From Stentor coeruleus (lineage: Eukaryota > Ciliophora > Heterotrichea > Heterotrichida > Stentoridae): DNA of 64,000 bases. The notes below the pieces were generated by a model. It was given only the letters and a program-made list of their open reading frames with translations. It ran no database searches and had not been told where the DNA came from. The DNA lies in the NCBI GenBank assembly GCA_001970955.1, contig MPUH01000114.1, forward strand, positions 1 through 64,000, written 5' to 3'. The position numbers and the translations under genes were made by a program. Of the stretch, positions 20,364 through 30,606 are shown piece after piece (position 1 is the stretch's first letter; every line of letters starts with the position of its first letter).

Positions 20364-22010
20364 ATGAATAGCTTTTATCCATCAAATTTTATTCGCATTT
20401 ATAGTCATCCGAAGTTCACAGTTTACGTTTGTCAAGAAACCAGATCTAATGGAGCAATTCTAAAGAAATTATATAATTTTGAAAACTTAGAAGAAAATTT
20501 ACAAATCATATTAAAAGAAATAGAGCTAAACAACAAACTGAAATCTAACGCAAGTCCAGACAACTGTTTTTTAAGTTATTTTGAAAGTCAAATATTTGAT
20601 CAATCAGTAATACTATCTTACGAATACTACACGCAAACATTATTCACCTACATATCGAATAATCAAACAATTCCATTGAAAATACTTATAAAAGGTACAG
20701 AAAACCTTTTAAATTCTCTTCAAAGCCTTAAATCTTTAAATTATTATCATGGAAACATAACCCCAAATGCTATAATGATAACACCAAATCAAAGTTTTAA
20801 ACTAAAATGTTTTGTCCCATGTGAATTAGAAAAACAGCTATTAAATATCTCATTCCAAGGATATGTTATAAATGGATCAAGAGCTTATTTAGCCCCAGAA
20901 CTTCTTGACAAATTAGAAAATGGTATAGAATTCGGGGAATTTGAAAAAGATAAAGCTGATGTTTTTTCTGTTGGGTTATGCATTTTCCATGCCGTGACTT
21001 TAAAGCCGATTTTTGGGAAAAATTATAAAGAAAAAAATAAAGCTTTATTAAATGATGTAGAAACTTTAATAGAAGATCATGGGCTTAAAGGTTTGCTTAA
21101 GAATATGCTTTGTTTATGTGAAAATAGATACAGTTTTACTGAATGTTTATTATATCTTAATGGAAGCGCTTTTAAAAACTCAGAGAAAATATTTTTGAAA
21201 AGTGTTGGTGCGCATGTAGATAGATTAGAATATGAAAATCCTGAAAAAAAACTTGAAGTTTGGACAGCAGATGTCAATTCTATAAGATATATATTTAGAA
21301 TATATGATTCTCCAAACCCTGAATTATTAGAATCTTTAAATTACGAATATGAAATATTGGTAATTCTTGAAAAAAAAGAATCTACATCAAATTTATATTT
21401 AAACACTTATCCATATCCATATGATAAACCAAATAAAATTATAATGCATGAGTTCATAGATTATCCACTTGAAGACTTAAAGAAAAATATAAATGACAAT
21501 TCTCAATATTATAAATACATAATAGAAATATTCCCAAAGCTTATAAATTTTTTCTTTGAACTTGAAGATATAGGTATATACCATCGTGATATATGCCTTA
21601 AAAATATAAGATACAATAAAGATAAATTAAAAGTCACTGGATATTCTTCAGCTATTAAATTTCCTGAAGGAGTTACTTGTTTATCAAATCAAAAAATAAT
21701 AACTTCTGTTAATTATATGGCCCCTGAGTTAAAAGAAAAATATAAGAATAAAGAAAAATATGAATTAAAAAAACCTAATAATCATGATGTGTTTTCACTT
21801 GGAATAACATTAGCTGAACTTATATCAAGATCTGAAAATATTAGTGAATGGAATGATTATATGAATACGAATAGTGTTATTTCTTATATCAGATCTTTAA
21901 CTTTTCCTGAACCTGAAATAATTACGAATATTTGCTGGATGCTTTCTCCTGAACCTGAAGATCGCCCAACTTTTAAAAGATTAAACCAAAGTTTAACTAA
22001 AAAAAAATAG
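20364..22010 (+). CDS. Tandem kinase-like protein, both domains apparently inactive
   Basis: This 548-residue protein consists of two protein-kinase-fold domains. In the first (about residues 10-270) the catalytic loop reads YYHGNITPNAIMI instead of HRDxxxxN, there is no DFG, and the APE motif is kept (AYLAPELL). In the second (about 275-545) the HRD motif is intact (IYHRDICLKNIRY) but the DFG position reads TGY; the APE motif is MAPEL and the helix F region HDVFSLGITLAELIS is kept. Neither domain shows a clear Gly-rich loop. This points to pseudokinase domains acting as scaffold or regulator. No substrate or partner can be named. It ends in TAG. Confidence 0.8.
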   Translation: MNSFYPSNFIRIYSHPKFTVYVCQETRSNGAILKKLYNFENLEENLQIILKEIELNNKLKSNASPDNCFLSYFESQIFDQSVILSYEYYTQTLFTYISNNQTIPLKILIKGTENLLNSLQSLKSLNYYHGNITPNAIMITPNQSFKLKCFVPCELEKQLLNISFQGYVINGSRAYLAPELLDKLENGIEFGEFEKDKADVFSVGLCIFHAVTLKPIFGKNYKEKNKALLNDVETLIEDHGLKGLLKNMLCLCENRYSFTECLLYLNGSAFKNSEKIFLKSVGAHVDRLEYENPEKKLEVWTADVNSIRYIFRIYDSPNPELLESLNYEYEILVILEKKESTSNLYLNTYPYPYDKPNKIIMHEFIDYPLEDLKKNINDNSQYYKYIIEIFPKLINFFFELEDIGIYHRDICLKNIRYNKDKLKVTGYSSAIKFPEGVTCLSNQKIITSVNYMAPELKEKYKNKEKYELKKPNNHDVFSLGITLAELISRSENISEWNDYMNTNSVISYIRSLTFPEPEIITNICWMLSPEPEDRPTFKRLNQSLTKKK

Positions 22011-22220
22011 TTTTATATCGATTATATTGTGTAAATGATGAATTTATATAAGAATAAACTTAAGATGTTTAAAAAATTTTTCATTTAACTGAGAATTTTA
22101 GTTATGATTTTTTGATGATAAAATTTATTTGTAAAGCTGATAAATAATAGGAATAATTTTTATAGACTTTTTATTTAATAAATAATAATATGGCTGTTAG
22201 ATTAATTCTATGATAGTAAT

Positions 22221-24485
22221 TTAAGATTCATATGAATCACTTGATGGAACTATATCGCAAAAACTCTCTGAAAGTCCATCTTTATTTGCTAAACCACCTT
22301 TTAAAGTTTTCTTAAATTTATTTTTTTTCAGAACTTTAAATTTTTTTAAATCCTCATCGTTTTTTTCTCTTTCACTTACAATCCCATAAGATAGTTTCTG
22401 TAATATTTTTAGTTTTTCTTTGATTTTATTATTCTCATCCAATAAATTCATATTTTCTGTTACCATTCGATTTATCTTTTTTTCTAATACTTGCTTAGAT
22501 ACATTAAGTGTTGAGTTTTGTATGGCAATTTGATGGTACATTATTGTGAGTTTTTCCAAAGTTTTTTCACAACTTTCTGATCTTTTTAAAATTTTCGCTT
22601 CCCCTTCGTTTAAAAAACTTTTCAATTTACTATATTGATCCTGTTGTTTTTTAATATCTTCCTGCATTTTTAAATGCATTTCTAAAGCCTTTTGATGATT
22701 ATCTTTATACTTTTTTTCTATTTCTTCCCAACGGGTTTTATCTTGTTTATATGTTTTTTCTAATATTTGGAACTTCTCATTTTGGGTTGTTTCTGTTTGA
22801 ATATACTTATGCAGATTTTCTTTTGCTTTTTGCAGGTCCAGTAGAGTTGTAAGATTTTTAGCCTTTTCATCTTCAATTTGTTGATTAAGTGCAATTATTT
22901 GATTTTCTAATTGCTGATTTTTATATGTTTCTATGTTTTGAAGTGAATTTTGTGCTGTTATTAATTGTTGCTGTAATGATATTTTAGCATAACTTTCTCT
23001 TTCTAGCTCTTTTTGTATAATCTCATTAGTATATGTCAGATTTTCTATCATCTCATCTTTTGTTTTTATTGACTTTTCTAATAAACCTATTTTTCTCTGT
23101 AGTTCTTGGATTTGTGTGTATATAAAAATACTTGATTTTTTATGCTCAGCGTTTTCAATAAGCACAGTTTCTAATTCAAATGACGCTCTACGAAAATGCT
23201 TGCTTTGGACTTTGAATTTCTCTTGAATATCATAAAGTTCACTTAGAACCTCATCATACAATTCAGTTTTTTTTATATCTTCAATAGATGTATCATCTAT
23301 TCTATAACTATTTTCTAATGAAGTTTTTCCTGATTCAAGTCCACATGCTGCAAGGGCTTCTTTTTGCGCAAGAATGACTTGTTCTTTTTTATTAAGTTCT
23401 TCATGAGCTTTAGCTAAAAGACTTTTTAATTCAAGAATCGAGTATTCACGATTGATTTTTGGTTTGTTTTTTATTGATTTTGCCCTAAACCCAAAACGCA
23501 GGGTGCTAAGAGTTTCATTCTCATTATAAACTGAAGGGGAGCAGTTTATTATTAATGTGGTTTTTGAGTTACCACCTAAAGAGTCTTGTAGTACACGGGT
23601 AAGTTTTGAGTCACGATATGGAATATGAGTTGATTTACCATCAGTTAAAGCATTGATAACAATTCCTAACATAGTCAAAGAAGTGTTTATTTTTTTAGCT
23701 TCTTCAAGATGTTTTCCTGTAACGTTTGTCTTACCTACTTTTTCAGAACCTGCTAAGTCTACAAGATATAATTTGCTTAGTTTTGCAGAAAGATCTTGTG
23801 AATTTGTCTGCATAACACTTAAGATGAAAATAGAATGCGACCTAGAAGATCCTGCATTCATATTCGTCGCACTAACTTCTCTGTTTTTATCCCCGAATTT
23901 CATTAAATCAAAAACTTCTCCCTCACTCACAACCCCAACATCAGTCAAATTCTCAATATAAATCCCTTGTGTTTTATTTTCCCTTATCTTAAGATTGCTT
24001 TTTACCGGATTTAGCAGATCTCTAATATTTTCCATATAAATCTCGCAATAAGACACTTTCAATAAAAATTCAATCTTTTCTTCTGTTTTCATAATTTGTT
24101 TAAAAACAGTTCTAACCATTCTAGGTATTATCCCTTTCTTATCTTTACAATCTATATCCGATCCCATCATTGTATAAGTTTTACCTGAAGATGTTTGCCC
24201 ATAAGCTAAAACTGTACCATTAAACCCTTCAAGTACTGCTTTAATAATAGGTTTAGAAGATTTTCTATATACTAATTTCTGTGAAGATTGTGGGGTAAAA
24301 ATCCAATCATAGATAAACTCTTGAGGATAAGCTACATCTTCATTTGGGTTAATTTTAAGGGTTTTATTATCATCATAGAACTCTATTGATATATTTTTAT
24401 ATTGTGCTGACTCATTATCATTAGGAGGACGAAAGCGACAAAACACAAGAATACTGCTAGAATCTAAATTATGGTCTTCTGACAT
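22221..24485 (-). CDS. Kinesin-1 type motor protein (heavy chain)
   Basis: This 754-residue protein has an N-terminal kinesin motor domain (about residues 10-345) and a long coiled-coil stalk. The P-loop is GQTSSGKTY at about residue 96, switch I is NAGSSRSHSIF, switch II is VDLAGSEKVGKT, and the microtubule-binding L12/alpha5 region reads HIPYRDSKLTRVLQDSLGGNSKT. The neck begins after FRAKSIKNKPKINREYS, which matches kinesin-1 (KIF5/conventional kinesin). The stalk carries heptads to about residue 700 and then a basic tail. It is expected to be a plus-end-directed microtubule motor. It is intron-free, lies 66 bp upstream of CEP41 on the same strand and ends in TAA. Confidence 0.92.
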   Translation of the reverse strand: MSEDHNLDSSSILVFCRFRPPNDNESAQYKNISIEFYDDNKTLKINPNEDVAYPQEFIYDWIFTPQSSQKLVYRKSSKPIIKAVLEGFNGTVLAYGQTSSGKTYTMMGSDIDCKDKKGIIPRMVRTVFKQIMKTEEKIEFLLKVSYCEIYMENIRDLLNPVKSNLKIRENKTQGIYIENLTDVGVVSEGEVFDLMKFGDKNREVSATNMNAGSSRSHSIFILSVMQTNSQDLSAKLSKLYLVDLAGSEKVGKTNVTGKHLEEAKKINTSLTMLGIVINALTDGKSTHIPYRDSKLTRVLQDSLGGNSKTTLIINCSPSVYNENETLSTLRFGFRAKSIKNKPKINREYSILELKSLLAKAHEELNKKEQVILAQKEALAACGLESGKTSLENSYRIDDTSIEDIKKTELYDEVLSELYDIQEKFKVQSKHFRRASFELETVLIENAEHKKSSIFIYTQIQELQRKIGLLEKSIKTKDEMIENLTYTNEIIQKELERESYAKISLQQQLITAQNSLQNIETYKNQQLENQIIALNQQIEDEKAKNLTTLLDLQKAKENLHKYIQTETTQNEKFQILEKTYKQDKTRWEEIEKKYKDNHQKALEMHLKMQEDIKKQQDQYSKLKSFLNEGEAKILKRSESCEKTLEKLTIMYHQIAIQNSTLNVSKQVLEKKINRMVTENMNLLDENNKIKEKLKILQKLSYGIVSEREKNDEDLKKFKVLKKNKFKKTLKGGLANKDGLSESFCDIVPSSDSYES

Positions 24486-24551
24486 ATTATGTGGGTTAAT
24501 GAATATTTTCCTAAAAAAGTTTTAAAAAAGTTAACTTTCTTATACTACCTG

Positions 24552-25148
24552 CTACCCAAAACGCCTTGATATTGATGAGTTTACTGATATCTGTGAATCA
24601 GAGCTTTTATAATTCTTTATATGATTAGCTGGTGCTGGAGGCTTTGGAGGATTAGTTCCTTCAACGTACTGCCAATATTGTTTGCAGAACTCTTCTAAAC
24701 CTCCAGTTAATAAATAAACATTTTCAAACCCCCTTGTTGCTAGTTTCTGAGCATTTTCTACCCCAGGCCTTTCATCCCCAGCATATATAATAATCATCTT
24801 ACCCGCCTGGTTTTTCAACCTAAACATCTCAGGAAGAATCCTATCTCTTGTAACATTTGGTGCAGGGAAACTTTGAGCATACATAATATGACTTCTCATA
24901 TAATCATCCGTATCTCTAAGATCCAACAACACAAAATCATCATGAGTTTTGATTTCTCCATCAACTGTAAAAACTGAAAATCTCGCAGTTTGGCTTGCAG
25001 AATCCTCTGGACCGATTTTCAACTCTTCATTATTCTCATTAGGCGCTATAACTCTCAAAAGTTTCACTAAATTAACCCCAGAAATCCTTCTAAAAAGTTC
25101 TCCACGACGTTTAGCTGTCATTTGATTGCTTGGTAAATCAACTTGCAT
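24552..25148 (-). CDS. CEP41: CEP41-like rhodanese-domain protein
   Basis: This 198-residue protein has a rhodanese-like domain at about residues 55-165. VLLDLRDTDDYMRSHI, GKMIIIYAGDERPGVENA and RGFENVYLLTGGLEEF match the centrosomal protein CEP41, which supports tubulin polyglutamylation in cilia. The active-site loop position is YAGDERPG rather than a Cys-containing loop, as in CEP41, so sulphurtransferase activity is not expected. A Pro-rich tail (PPKPPAPA) follows. It is shorter than vertebrate CEP41, lacking much of its N-terminal part. It is divergent from the GDP-hexose phosphorylase gene, with only 20 bp between start codons. It ends in TAG. Confidence 0.75.
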   Translation of the reverse strand: MQVDLPSNQMTAKRRGELFRRISGVNLVKLLRVIAPNENNEELKIGPEDSASQTARFSVFTVDGEIKTHDDFVLLDLRDTDDYMRSHIMYAQSFPAPNVTRDRILPEMFRLKNQAGKMIIIYAGDERPGVENAQKLATRGFENVYLLTGGLEEFCKQYWQYVEGTNPPKPPAPANHIKNYKSSDSQISVNSSISRRFG

Positions 25149-25168
25149 TTTTTACTCTTTGAATATAA
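25149..25168. promoter_or_regulatory. 20-bp divergent spacer between start codons
   Basis: Only 20 bases separate the start codons of the CEP41-like gene (minus) and the GDP-hexose phosphorylase gene (plus). Any core promoter must be extremely short or overlap coding sequence, and 5' leaders must be only a few bases. The spacer is AT-rich and ends ATATAA before the + start. Confidence 0.5.
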
Positions 25169-26212
25169 ATGAGTGGAGTTCTTGATCAATCCTTACATGA
25201 ACTATGGACCAGTACTTATGAAAGTCAACAAGATACTATCAATATAAAAATATCTGAGACTCGCAATAGAAAATTAAATTCTTTTCATATCTTATACAAC
25301 CCATCAGCTCCAAATAGTCCATCTCCAATAACAAATACAACATTTAGTAACTTTGATGATACTCAAACTAAACTTAATCATGATGATCAAGTAATCTGTT
25401 GGGTAGATTTTGATAATGAAGAAATTTGTCAGGAAAAACCATCAGAAGAAGCTAAAGAAATTTGTGATGAAGAAGTTGCTGACTCATATCATCCGTTATA
25501 TATAACCCCAACACCTTGGGTACGTAACCAATGCTTTTTAGCTTTGTTTCCAGAAGAATGTTTACCTCAAGCTGTGAGTACTGAGCTTTTAACTTTAGCA
25601 ATGAACATATTTAGACTATCAAAAAACTCATCTTTAAGATTAGGGTATGATTCATTAGGTGCTAATTCTGATGTTAACCATTTACATTTTAATGTTGTGT
25701 TTACTGAAAGCTTTGGAGGGTTTCATGTAGAAAAAGTTCAAAGAAATCTTATTATTGAAAGTTCACTTCAACATAAGAATGCTGATGAGATTAATATGTT
25801 CAGTGTTGGGGTTAGGCTTTATGAATTGGAATATCCGGCGAAATGTTTAATGATATGTCCTTCTGTTGAGATTAATGAAGGGAATATAAGTGATGGGACT
25901 GAATCTGTTGGGAATGTAACTGGAATGGTTGTAAATCAGTTGATTGAGAGTAATGTGCCTCATTCGATTATGATTAATGGAGATAAACTTGAAGTCTATG
26001 TGTTCCCAAGAGCATTTCAGAATGATTTTAGTGTTGGAAAAGCAAGTTTTTTAGATTTCAGTGGGGTTGTTTGCACTTGTAAAGAGGAATTCTTTGAAGC
26101 TGCAGATGATGGAAGATGTGCGAAGTATTTAGAAGGATTGTCGGCTGATAATGAAATTTGGAATCAGACTGTTGGCTATATTACCCAACTTCTAGGGAAA
26201 TTATATAACTAG
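25169..26212 (+). CDS. GDP-hexose phosphorylase (GDPGP1/VTC2 family, HIT-like)
   Basis: This 347-residue protein matches the GDP-D-glucose/GDP-L-galactose phosphorylase family of the HIT superfamily, which splits GDP-hexose with phosphate into GDP and hexose-1-phosphate. The key stretch is LRLGYDSLGANSDVNHLHFNVVF, corresponding to the RLGYNSLGA...NHLHFQ active site, with the His of HLH as nucleophile. Upstream, ALFPEECLPQAVSTELL matches the LIPxxxxxLPQ region. An acidic insertion at about residues 70-105 precedes these. In animals the enzyme is thought to remove mis-made GDP-glucose; in plants it makes ascorbate. The substrate here cannot be decided from sequence. It ends in TAG. Confidence 0.75.
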   Translation: MSGVLDQSLHELWTSTYESQQDTINIKISETRNRKLNSFHILYNPSAPNSPSPITNTTFSNFDDTQTKLNHDDQVICWVDFDNEEICQEKPSEEAKEICDEEVADSYHPLYITPTPWVRNQCFLALFPEECLPQAVSTELLTLAMNIFRLSKNSSLRLGYDSLGANSDVNHLHFNVVFTESFGGFHVEKVQRNLIIESSLQHKNADEINMFSVGVRLYELEYPAKCLMICPSVEINEGNISDGTESVGNVTGMVVNQLIESNVPHSIMINGDKLEVYVFPRAFQNDFSVGKASFLDFSGVVCTCKEEFFEAADDGRCAKYLEGLSADNEIWNQTVGYITQLLGKLYN

Positions 26213-26300
26213 TTAAGTTTTTAGGATGAGTAAATTTAAAATTCTAAGGTGATTATATTTGATAAACATAAATTAATCTCATAATAATCATCAATTCTAA

Positions 26301-27161
26301 TTACTCTAAACTAAGATCAACTGTAAAATCGTATTCGATTGTAGGGACAACTGATGAAAGGAATTTAAGAAATATGAAAATTGCCTGATGCACCTGGGCA
26401 ACCGAGTTATTCGAAGCTAAAATATCAATAAAATGCTTCATCATTTTCGCATGGTTGCAAGGATGAATTGAGATTTGAGGTGTTCCCAAGCAAGGGTGTG
26501 TTTCAATTGTCGCAGTTTTTTTCGCATAGTCTTCCATAATATCTTCATACATTTGCTCAGGGGTCAAAAGATTTCTATTTTCATCATAACCAACAAGCCA
26601 AAGCCTTGGAGTCTGATAATATAAATCATAAGTCACTGACAAATCATAAACTCTTGTTCTAACTATAACATCTTCAGGTTCTTCAGCTTTAAAATACCCA
26701 TCTTGGGAAAAAATGTTAACAGCATTTTCATCAACCAAGCTTTCTTTAACATCTTCCATATCAAGTATTTCTTCATCTTCTTGGACTACTTCATCTCTTC
26801 CTTTGATAATAATTTCTTCGATATTCTCTTCAACTTTATTACTCTCTGCAACAATCCAACCACCTTCTATTTCTTTTTCAGTCACTTCGGAGTCTTCAAT
26901 ATTTCTTACTCGTTTTCTACATGGTACTCCTCTTGTTATTAAGTATTGGTTTTCTGGGAGCAAATGCTTCTGTTCATTACCTGGTGTACTTGTTGACCAA
27001 CACCATGTTGGGCATCGATGAACAAGTTGTTCACCAGCTATTACAAACTCTTGAGGTGTTAGTGTTCCTTTTTCTAAAAATGATGACTCTGTCGGCACAG
27101 TTTTGAACTTTTTTGCTACGTTTCTGTACATGTTACCGATCTTATGCCCTAAATTTTCCAT
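26301..27161 (-). CDS. ATG3: Autophagy E2-like enzyme ATG3
   Basis: This 286-residue protein is ATG3, the E2-like enzyme that transfers ATG8 to phosphatidylethanolamine during autophagosome formation. The N-terminus (MYRNVAKKFKTVPTESSFLEKGTLTPQEFVIAGEQLV) is the amphipathic, membrane-sensing region of the family, followed by CPTWCWS. A long acidic flexible region (about residues 105-165) is where ATG7/ATG12-binding normally lies. The E2 core holds YDLSVTYDLYYQTPRLWLVGYDE and the catalytic HPC motif in ISIHPCNHAKMMK. The C-terminal helix and VPTIEYDFT end match the family. It is intron-free and ends in TAA. Confidence 0.95.
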   Translation of the reverse strand: MENLGHKIGNMYRNVAKKFKTVPTESSFLEKGTLTPQEFVIAGEQLVHRCPTWCWSTSTPGNEQKHLLPENQYLITRGVPCRKRVRNIEDSEVTEKEIEGGWIVAESNKVEENIEEIIIKGRDEVVQEDEEILDMEDVKESLVDENAVNIFSQDGYFKAEEPEDVIVRTRVYDLSVTYDLYYQTPRLWLVGYDENRNLLTPEQMYEDIMEDYAKKTATIETHPCLGTPQISIHPCNHAKMMKHFIDILASNNSVAQVHQAIFIFLKFLSSVVPTIEYDFTVDLSLE

Positions 27162-27640
27162 AATATAAAGTATTTGGATTTAGAATTTTTTATGAGTAAT
27201 TTTTTTATTGATATGATTTTTTAGGAGTTGGGCTAGGAATTTGTATGGATACAAGATAAAATTTTGGGATTTGTTATTGTGTAGTTGATGATACTATAAT
27301 AGAAAGTGAGGCTTGAAAAACGAGTCTATAATGACAGGAGAAAGTTCATTAGTCTAATAATTCTAAGAGGATTTTGTATTCGTAAAAACAGTTTGTATCA
27401 AAGAAGCCATAAATTTTAATGTTACTAAACCAGGCAAAGGATACAGTTTTATGTCAAATTATCACTTTAGTCAAATATATTCAATCAAAAAACCCCTAAT
27501 TCAAGGTCCTAATCGAAGTAATTTTCTTGAAATGGCTTTTCAAGTATTTTTTATATTACTAATAATTCTAATCTAAATATCAATTATTTAGGGAATATTT
27601 TCATGATCAAAAAACGTTTATAGACTATAATTATAGCATA
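27162..27640. other. Divergent intergenic region
   Basis: This lies between ATG3 (minus) and the histidine phosphatase (plus). The first half is G-rich on the + strand and the second half is C-richer, the same switch seen in other divergent spacers. No gene seen. Confidence 0.55.
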
Positions 27641-28288
27641 ATGAGGAAAATTTTTGCTGTTTTAAGACATGGCGAAAGAGCAGATTGTGCAGAGTCCCAA
27701 AGAGAAATTCTAGTAGAAGGAGACCCACCTTTAACCGAAAAAGGTCTTCGTCAAGCCGAAATGGCAGCCAATAAAATCCTCGATGCAATTGAAAACCCTG
27801 AAGGACTTTACTTGGTCTGCTCACCTTTTTTACGTTGTATCGAAACAGCCAGCAAAATTGCATTAAAAACTAACACCCCAATTCATATAGAAGAAGCATT
27901 TAGTGAACTAATGAGAGATGATTACTTTGGGCCTAATATTTTTAATGAACTAAATGTTAGACAAAGAAAAGAAGAATTAGAAAAAGAACTTGGGGTTGTG
28001 ATAATAGAAAATAATCATATACTTCGACCACAATATACAGAAACATGGAGAGTTGCTACAAGAAGAGTAAGAACAGCTTGGCATAATTTTTTTGAAAATG
28101 CAAAAGAATATAATTGTGTTGTGGTTATTTCACATCAGTTTGTTGTTGATGAGATTATAAACATATGGAAAGATCATAGTTCACAAAACTACGATGAAGG
28201 ATATTGCAAGTTGGCTATAGTTAGTCATGATAAGCATGGGTATAAATTTATCCAACACCCAATAACAGATTATTGTTTAAATGCTTAA
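27641..28288 (+). CDS. Histidine phosphatase family protein
   Basis: This 215-residue protein belongs to the phosphoglycerate-mutase-like histidine phosphatase superfamily. The catalytic RHGER motif sits at residues 9-13, a second conserved Arg follows in CSPFLRCIETA, an acidic residue lies in EEAFSELM, and the distal His is in VISHQFVVDEI. The length fits a bare catalytic domain, as in the C-terminal part of UBASH3/STS-type phosphatases. The substrate, protein phosphotyrosine or a small molecule, cannot be told from sequence. No signal peptide or membrane segment. It ends in TAA. Confidence 0.85.
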   Translation: MRKIFAVLRHGERADCAESQREILVEGDPPLTEKGLRQAEMAANKILDAIENPEGLYLVCSPFLRCIETASKIALKTNTPIHIEEAFSELMRDDYFGPNIFNELNVRQRKEELEKELGVVIIENNHILRPQYTETWRVATRRVRTAWHNFFENAKEYNCVVVISHQFVVDEIINIWKDHSSQNYDEGYCKLAIVSHDKHGYKFIQHPITDYCLNA

Positions 28289-28353
28289 TTTATCATTTTC
28301 TCTTTTTATAATATAAGAATTTCGATAGATTTAATAATTTTATTAGGACTGGT

Positions 28354-29445
28354 ATGGAAGAAAATTTTTTAGATATCGAGAAAAACGAAGAAGAGAAAAG
28401 TAGAAAGTCTTCTATCGTGTTAAATCGAAATGCTGAATATGATGATATTCTTGAAAGTGTTGTTGAGAAACTTAGCGAAGGTTTAATCAATTGCTTTAAA
28501 ATTATCCCTGATGAGATTGGTAAAATAGTTAAAGATACATCAAAAAAAATCAAAGATGTGTTGTCAAATAGAGAAAAAGATTCAGATTTTTATGAACAAC
28601 TTACAACTGGCCTTATAAATTCCATGCATGAATTCCCTTGGCAAACTGAACTTGAAAACTCGTATTAACTATATAGAATGAAAAGTCAATGGAGAACTCT
28701 ATTTTCTCATATCAGTATATGTACTCCATCATTATTCAACCCTATGATTGATGAGATAACTAATAAAACTTATTCATCTTTTGATCAAATACTTCAATCT
28801 TTCAATCAAATTTTATCTAAACTCGGCATAATCATGAACGTATTTCCTATCGCATCTTCATACGACTCTTTTTTATGCACAATAAACTCACAACTCAAAG
28901 AAAAAATCAAAAGCATTTATATTCAACTTAAATTATGTCCAGGGGTTGAAGCTCCAACAATAGAAAAAATTGAAATTGAGACTGTAAAAATCATAAAAAA
29001 ACATTATAAAGAATGGGCCCCTTTTGAAGAAGAGTTTAAAGAAAAGATTGAAATTCCAACTAAAAAAAAATCAATTATGGCATTGTGTTGTAGGAAAATA
29101 TTTGGTTCAAAAATTATTGAAACAATTAGTACAATTAGTTATTATGCGCCTGTTGGTTGGAAAATATCTCAAGCTAATGCTATTATTGAAAGTGGAAGGT
29201 ATCATGATATAACAATATTTAAAAGTGATTTAGATGAAAGTTCATTTACCGTTAAGGTTAGAGTTTTTTACCCTGAAGCAAGTAAGGAAGTGATATGGTT
29301 TAGATTGAAAATGGAAGGTAAAATGTTTCGTAAGAGATTAAAAGATGTGCAAGTTAAAGAGAAAAAAGAAATTTTAGTAATTGTTGATGATGAAGGTGTA
29401 AATGAAATTCCTGAAGGAACAATCAATTTAGAAGAAATAGAATAA
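28354..29445 (+). CDS. Protein of unknown function, one 15-nt intron
   Basis: Two adjacent reading frames are joined by a 15-nt intron at 28662-28676 (GTATTAACTATATAG), giving 358 residues in a continuous frame. I do not recognise the family. The N-terminal ~100 residues are charged and helical; the middle is helical with few charges (SQLKEKIKSIYIQLKLCPGV); the C-terminal third looks beta-rich (DITIFKSDLDESSFTVKVRVFY), ending in an acidic tail (EIPEGTINLEEIE). A small Cys pair (ALCCRKIFG) could be lipidated or bind metal, but that is speculative. No membrane segment. It ends in TAA. Confidence 0.75.
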
Positions 29446-29483
29446 TTTTATATATTGCATATATCGCAATCATATCTAATAAA

Positions 29484-30584
29484 ATGAATGCCCTTCATAT
29501 AAAAATTTATCCATCAGAACCAAGAGAAAGGCCTGATAATGGAAAATCAATACAAAAACCTTACTCGTTAAAGTACACAACCGACTTTCTTATATCTAAA
29601 AAAGGTACAGCTCTTGTTTGTGTCCAAGCAAACGAGAAGGAAAAACTAGGTAAAAATGATCGCTTGATAGCAACTGTTAGCTTAAACGAAGGAATTTACA
29701 TGATGAAAATACTGAAAAGCATGTTAAATAGTTATTCTGATACATTTTGGATGGTAATCAACTCATCAAGCATTAGTTCTTATCAGCTATCCCAAGGAGA
29801 TATTATAAAAGTAGGTTCATCTCATTTTCGTGTTAACAGAATGAAAGGTTTTCATAGCAGTAAACAATTAGAAAAACAGTCAATAAAAGCAAGTTTTATA
29901 TCAAAAGGAGGTTTAGGAAAGACATTCCAAGATATCCCGATTGATTTATCAAATTCATCATATACAGAACTTTTTTGTCGTGTATGTCGTGAAACAGAAG
30001 ATTCTTTTGATGATCCTTTTATATCTCCATGTGCTTGTAGTGGAACTATGGGCTACATGCATTATCGTTGTTTTTCTGAATGGGTTCTATCAAAACTCCA
30101 CGTTGAAAAACTAGAATTTCATCAAATCATAACATGGGATGGGATTATTTGTGAGTCATGTAGAACAGAAATCCCAGATAATTTCAAATCCAATGATAAA
30201 AGATATAGTCTATTATCCTTATTAAAACCTCATGGAAAATATATTTCCCTAGAACTTTCTAGAACTGTCACCAAAATTCAAAGAAAAATAATTATTATCA
30301 GTTTACAACAAAGAGATTATTTTTGTCTTGGAATTAAAGGCGAGATTTTACCTGACGATCTAAATAAAGCATGTACTTTCCAAGTCCAAGGTAAAAAAAT
30401 CCTTTTACAAAACGAGTCATTATGTATGGACACAATGGTCATGGCCCGAAAAACTATTGAAATGCCACTTTATACAAATTGTCTATTTGCTAATGGGGGT
30501 AATCTTATCAGCTTTAATGTAAAAGAAAAAATGTCTATAAGGAAATTCTTTTGCTTTTGTAGAAAAAGAACGCAAAGTTCTTAA
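29484..30584 (+). CDS. RING-CH (RINGv) E3 ligase-like protein with FHA-like N-terminus
   Basis: This 366-residue protein has a RING-CH finger at about residues 164-230: CRVC, CACSG, MHYRCF and CESC give the C-x2-C, C-x-C, H-x2-C, C-x2-C pattern of MARCH-type ubiquitin ligases. Unlike membrane MARCH proteins there are no transmembrane segments. The N-terminal ~130 residues end in LSQGDIIKVGSSHFRV, which resembles the last strands of a forkhead-associated (FHA) phosphothreonine-binding domain. The C-terminal ~120 residues also look beta-rich. The combination suggests a soluble E3 recruited to phosphorylated targets (inference). It ends in TAA. Confidence 0.78.
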   Translation: MNALHIKIYPSEPRERPDNGKSIQKPYSLKYTTDFLISKKGTALVCVQANEKEKLGKNDRLIATVSLNEGIYMMKILKSMLNSYSDTFWMVINSSSISSYQLSQGDIIKVGSSHFRVNRMKGFHSSKQLEKQSIKASFISKGGLGKTFQDIPIDLSNSSYTELFCRVCRETEDSFDDPFISPCACSGTMGYMHYRCFSEWVLSKLHVEKLEFHQIITWDGIICESCRTEIPDNFKSNDKRYSLLSLLKPHGKYISLELSRTVTKIQRKIIIISLQQRDYFCLGIKGEILPDDLNKACTFQVQGKKILLQNESLCMDTMVMARKTIEMPLYTNCLFANGGNLISFNVKEKMSIRKFFCFCRKRTQSS

Positions 30585-30606
30585 AGATCATATAAATGTA
30601 GTGGTA

